Source: Saprospiraceae bacterium (GTDB taxonomy: Bacteria > Bacteroidota > Bacteroidia > Chitinophagales > Saprospiraceae). From it: 8,327 nt of DNA. Where the stretch lies: positions 1 to 8,327 of the forward strand of contig JABDJM010000557.1 of NCBI GenBank assembly GCA_013002475.1. The letters run 5' to 3'. Made by a program: the position numbers and the translations under genes. The notes under the pieces are model-generated. The model made no database searches. It was not told where the DNA came from and worked only from the letters and a program-made list of their open reading frames with translations. Positions 6,466 to 8,327 of this stretch are shown here, in pieces. How positions within the stretch are numbered: the first letter of the stretch is position 1; each line of letters begins with the position of its first letter.

Positions 6466-7387
6466 GATTAGCAAGTAGATATAAGATCGCCATCCGGATG
6501 GCCACACCATTTTCAACTTGCTGTAGAATAATACTTTGATCTGAATCCGCAACATCACTAGTGATCTCGACTCCACGATTAATTGGACCGGGGTGCATAA
6601 TGATTGTTTCTGTGTCCAGGGAATCCAGCAAATTTCTGTTGACCCCAAAGAATTTAGCATACTCTCTTAGTGAGGGGAAATATTTCAGCTCCTGCCTTTC
6701 AAGTTGAATACGAAGGATGTTTGCCACATCACACCATTCAAGTGCTTTTCGAATATCGTACTCTACATCGATCCCTAGAGAATCTATGTGCTTTGGAATT
6801 AAGGTTGGAGGCCCACAAACCTTCACTTTTGCACCGAGTTTTTTGAGGCAAAAAATATTGCTCAAAGCAACACGAGAGTGAAGAATGTCTCCACAAATGA
6901 CGATTTTTTTCCCTTTAAGATCTCCCAACTCTTCCCGCATTGAATAGGCATCCAACAGTGCTTGGGTGGGGTGTTCATGTGTGCCATCACCAGCATTTAC
7001 AATATTTGCGTCTATATGGTTGGCTAGGAAGGCTGGAGCTCCGGGTGATGGATGCCTAATGACAACCATATCCACTTTCATGGATAAAATATTATTCACA
7101 GTATCGAGTAAAGTCTCTCCTTTCTTAACTGAGCTGGAGCTTGCTGAAAAATTAATGACGTCCGCCGACAGGCGCTTCTCGGCTAATTCGAAAGAAAGTT
7201 TTGTCCTGGTAGAATTCTCAAAGAAAAGATTGGCAATGGTAACATCTCTCAGGGAAGGAACCTTTTTAATAGGCCTGTTAATGACCTCTTTGAAATTGTC
7301 GGCGGTATCAAAGATGAGCTGGATGTCTCTTTTATTAAGATATTTTATCCCAAGAACATGCTTTGTACTTAGCTGAGTTTTTGCCAT
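6458..7387 (-). CDS. pyrB: Aspartate carbamoyltransferase catalytic subunit
   Basis: PyrB joins carbamoyl phosphate and L-aspartate to give N-carbamoyl-L-aspartate, the committed step of UMP synthesis in the cytoplasm. The product has 309 residues, the usual catalytic-chain length, with an ATG start. The carbamoyl-phosphate loop FFENSTRTKLSFE (55-67) has Ser59-Thr60-Arg61-Thr62. The catalytic lysine loop is SSSVKKGET (84-92). RHP (111-113), DGTHEHPTQ (134-142) and HSR (170-172) line the active site, and HPGPINRGVE (265-274) is the C-terminal signature. No key residue is missing. It starts 6 bases after pyrR, so the two are surely co-transcribed. No pyrI regulatory chain or dihydroorotase gene follows; the next gene is the unrelated coiled-coil gene. 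There is no Shine-Dalgarno sequence, and translation may be coupled to pyrR. Confidence 0.97.
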   Translation of the reverse strand: MAKTQLSTKHVLGIKYLNKRDIQLIFDTADNFKEVINRPIKKVPSLRDVTIANLFFENSTRTKLSFELAEKRLSADVINFSASSSSVKKGETLLDTVNNILSMKVDMVVIRHPSPGAPAFLANHIDANIVNAGDGTHEHPTQALLDAYSMREELGDLKGKKIVICGDILHSRVALSNIFCLKKLGAKVKVCGPPTLIPKHIDSLGIDVEYDIRKALEWCDVANILRIQLERQELKYFPSLREYAKFFGVNRNLLDSLDTETIIMHPGPINRGVEITSDVADSDQSIILQQVENGVAIRMAILYLLANRR

Positions 7388-7393
7388 TTCTTG

Positions 7394-7945
7394 TTAGTCC
7401 GCTTTTTCTTCAAATAAAAGGATCTTATGCTTACCTGTCTTAGGGTTCCAATCAACCGAAACGTAGGACTTGTCCAAGGAGTCAACTTGTAGGCCAGTAT
7501 AATCTGCATGAATAGGAAGATGCCTGTTAAACCTTCGGTCGATCAAGACCAGGAGTTCAACCCGCTCGGGCCGGCCGTACTGTTGTAAGGCTGACATGGC
7601 CGCATGCACGGAACGTCCTGTATACAAAACATCATCTACCAAAATCACCCGCTTGGAATCGATCAGAAAGTCAATATGGTTGGTATCAGCCTCTAATGGC
7701 TTTGCTCGTGTTCTGAAATCATCCCTAAAAAAGGTGATGTCAATTTTTCCATATGGAAAATCGGATATTTTATAGTGTTTTGTTAGGCGGTCGTACAAGG
7801 CATCAGCAAGAACAGAGCCCCTTGGCTGTATGCCAACCATACAGCAATCCTGAAAATCCTGGTACTGCTCAATGAGTTCAAAGGAAAGTCGATCCAGAGT
7901 AAGATCGAATCTGGCCGGTTCTAGAATTACACGGTCCTTGTTCAT
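7394..7945 (-). CDS. pyrR: PyrR-family uracil phosphoribosyltransferase / pyr regulator
   Basis: The product has 183 residues. I start it at ATG 7945, because the upstream TTG at 7954 lies in a promoter box, and MNKDRVILEP aligns with the Bacillus PyrR N-terminus. The PRPP-binding loop is VILVDDVLYTGR (100-111), and VGIQPRG (37-43), DITFFRDDF (69-77) and HADYTG (146-151) are family blocks. The enzyme turns uracil and PRPP into UMP; in Bacillus it also binds pyr mRNA to cause attenuation. Aligned by eye without gaps to my memory of B. subtilis PyrR, residues 18, 22 and 27 are Asp, Phe and Gln where Bacillus has Thr, His and Arg, and the GHRELP loop reads RFNRHLP. RNA binding is therefore doubtful, while catalysis looks intact. 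pyrB follows after 6 bases, and glnS ends 39 bases upstream. No attenuator leader is visible. Confidence 0.93.
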   Translation of the reverse strand: MNKDRVILEPARFDLTLDRLSFELIEQYQDFQDCCMVGIQPRGSVLADALYDRLTKHYKISDFPYGKIDITFFRDDFRTRAKPLEADTNHIDFLIDSKRVILVDDVLYTGRSVHAAMSALQQYGRPERVELLVLIDRRFNRHLPIHADYTGLQVDSLDKSYVSVDWNPKTGKHKILLFEEKAD

Positions 7946-7951
7946 CGGCGG

Positions 7952-7959
7952 CAAATATA
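7952..7959 (-). promoter_or_regulatory. TAnnTTTG-type -7 box before pyrR
   Basis: The minus strand reads TATATTTG, ending only 6 bases before the ATG at 7945. Transcription starting a few bases after this box would give an essentially leaderless pyrR-pyrB mRNA. It lies in the 39-base gap after glnS, so pyrR may also be reached by read-through. No good -33 element is seen. Confidence 0.5.
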
Positions 7960-7984
7960 GGGATTTAGAAACTTCGTTACCGGG

Positions 7985-8327
7985 TCATTTCTTCTTTGAT
8001 ACCTTTTTAGCCCAGGAATCTCTTAAGCCGACTGTTCTGTTAAAGATGAGTTGTCCATCACTGCTATCCTTATCCAGACAGAAATAGCCTTTTCTCATAA
8101 ACTGATAGCTTTCCCCAAGCTTAGCATCTTTCAAAGCTGGCTCGCATAATACTTTAGAATTGACCTGAAGGGAATCCGGATTGATGTATTCTTTGAAATC
8201 CACTTCAGGATCAGCAAGCGGGTCCTCCACGGAGAACAATCGGTCATACAATCTCACTTGGGCGGGGATTGCATGAGCAGAGGAAACCCAATGAAGCGTT
8301 CCTTTTGCTTTTACCCCACTAGTATCC
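7985..8327 (-). CDS. glnS: Glutaminyl-tRNA synthetase, C-terminal part (5' end missing)
   Basis: The frame is open to the right edge and encodes the last 113 residues, ending in TGA. GlnRS charges tRNA-Gln with glutamine in the cytoplasm. The blocks GTLHWVSSAHAIPAQ, RLYDRLFSVEDP, ESYQFMRKGYFCLD and FNRTVGLRDSWAK match the C-terminal anticodon-binding beta-barrel of bacterial GlnRS as I know it from E. coli. The GTG at 8257 is internal and not a start. The catalytic domain lies outside the window. The protein ends soon after the family signature with a lysine-rich tail (KKVSKKK). It is transcribed in the same direction as pyrR, whose ATG lies 39 bases downstream. Presence of a GlnRS suggests direct charging of tRNA-Gln and not only the GatCAB route. 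Confidence 0.96.
   Translation of the reverse strand, partial: DTSGVKAKGTLHWVSSAHAIPAQVRLYDRLFSVEDPLADPEVDFKEYINPDSLQVNSKVLCEPALKDAKLGESYQFMRKGYFCLDKDSSDGQLIFNRTVGLRDSWAKKVSKKK

Noticed and set aside
7946..7954. TTG at 7954 as the pyrR start
   Set aside because: It also lies in the TATATTTG box; the ATG at 7945 matches the family N-terminus without extra residues.
7946..7984. A pyr attenuator or PyrR-binding RNA leader
   Set aside because: Only 39 bases separate glnS from pyrR and 6 separate pyrR from pyrB. No binding-loop-like or terminator-like sequence is present.

Overview
The window looks like ordinary chromosomal DNA from a member of the Bacteroidota. The evidence is a secreted thioredoxin-fold protein of the DUF4369/DUF5106 type, a helix-hairpin-helix protein fused to an apparent outer-membrane barrel of a kind I associate with this phylum, two TAnnTTTG-type promoter boxes close to start codons, and no Shine-Dalgarno sequence before any gene. 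The order within the phylum (for example Saprospiria or Cytophagia) cannot be fixed from the sequence alone. There is no mobile element, CRISPR array, tRNA or rRNA.

Layout. From 1 to 1776 (+) is the 3' part of the helix-hairpin-helix/barrel gene. It converges, with an 8-base gap, on a minus-strand block that fills the rest of the window. Read in transcription order from the right edge, that block is: the 3' end of glnS (glutaminyl-tRNA synthetase), pyrR, pyrB (aspartate carbamoyltransferase), a 186-base spacer, a large gene for a secreted coiled-coil protein (967 aa), a 116-base spacer with a long imperfect hairpin, and the thioredoxin-fold protein (488 aa). No stretch over 300 bases lacks a gene.

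How the genes work together. pyrR and pyrB are 6 bases apart and form a pyrimidine unit: PyrB commits carbamoyl phosphate to UMP synthesis, and PyrR is a uracil phosphoribosyltransferase-type protein. Both pyrR and the coiled-coil gene have the same 9-mer CTATATTTG just before the ATG, so their mRNAs are probably leaderless or nearly so. The coiled-coil gene and the thioredoxin-fold gene both encode exported proteins, but nothing shows that they share a function.

The most unusual item is the coiled-coil protein. Its rod contains 13 consecutive 40-residue units with no insertion or deletion, each reading as 18+11+11 residues (three hendecads plus one heptad). It is flanked by extra units and by leucine-heptad ends, behind a small beta-rich head and a signal peptide. 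I do not recognise the family. The second point of interest is that PyrR seems to lack the residues used for RNA binding in Bacillus and has no room for an attenuator leader.
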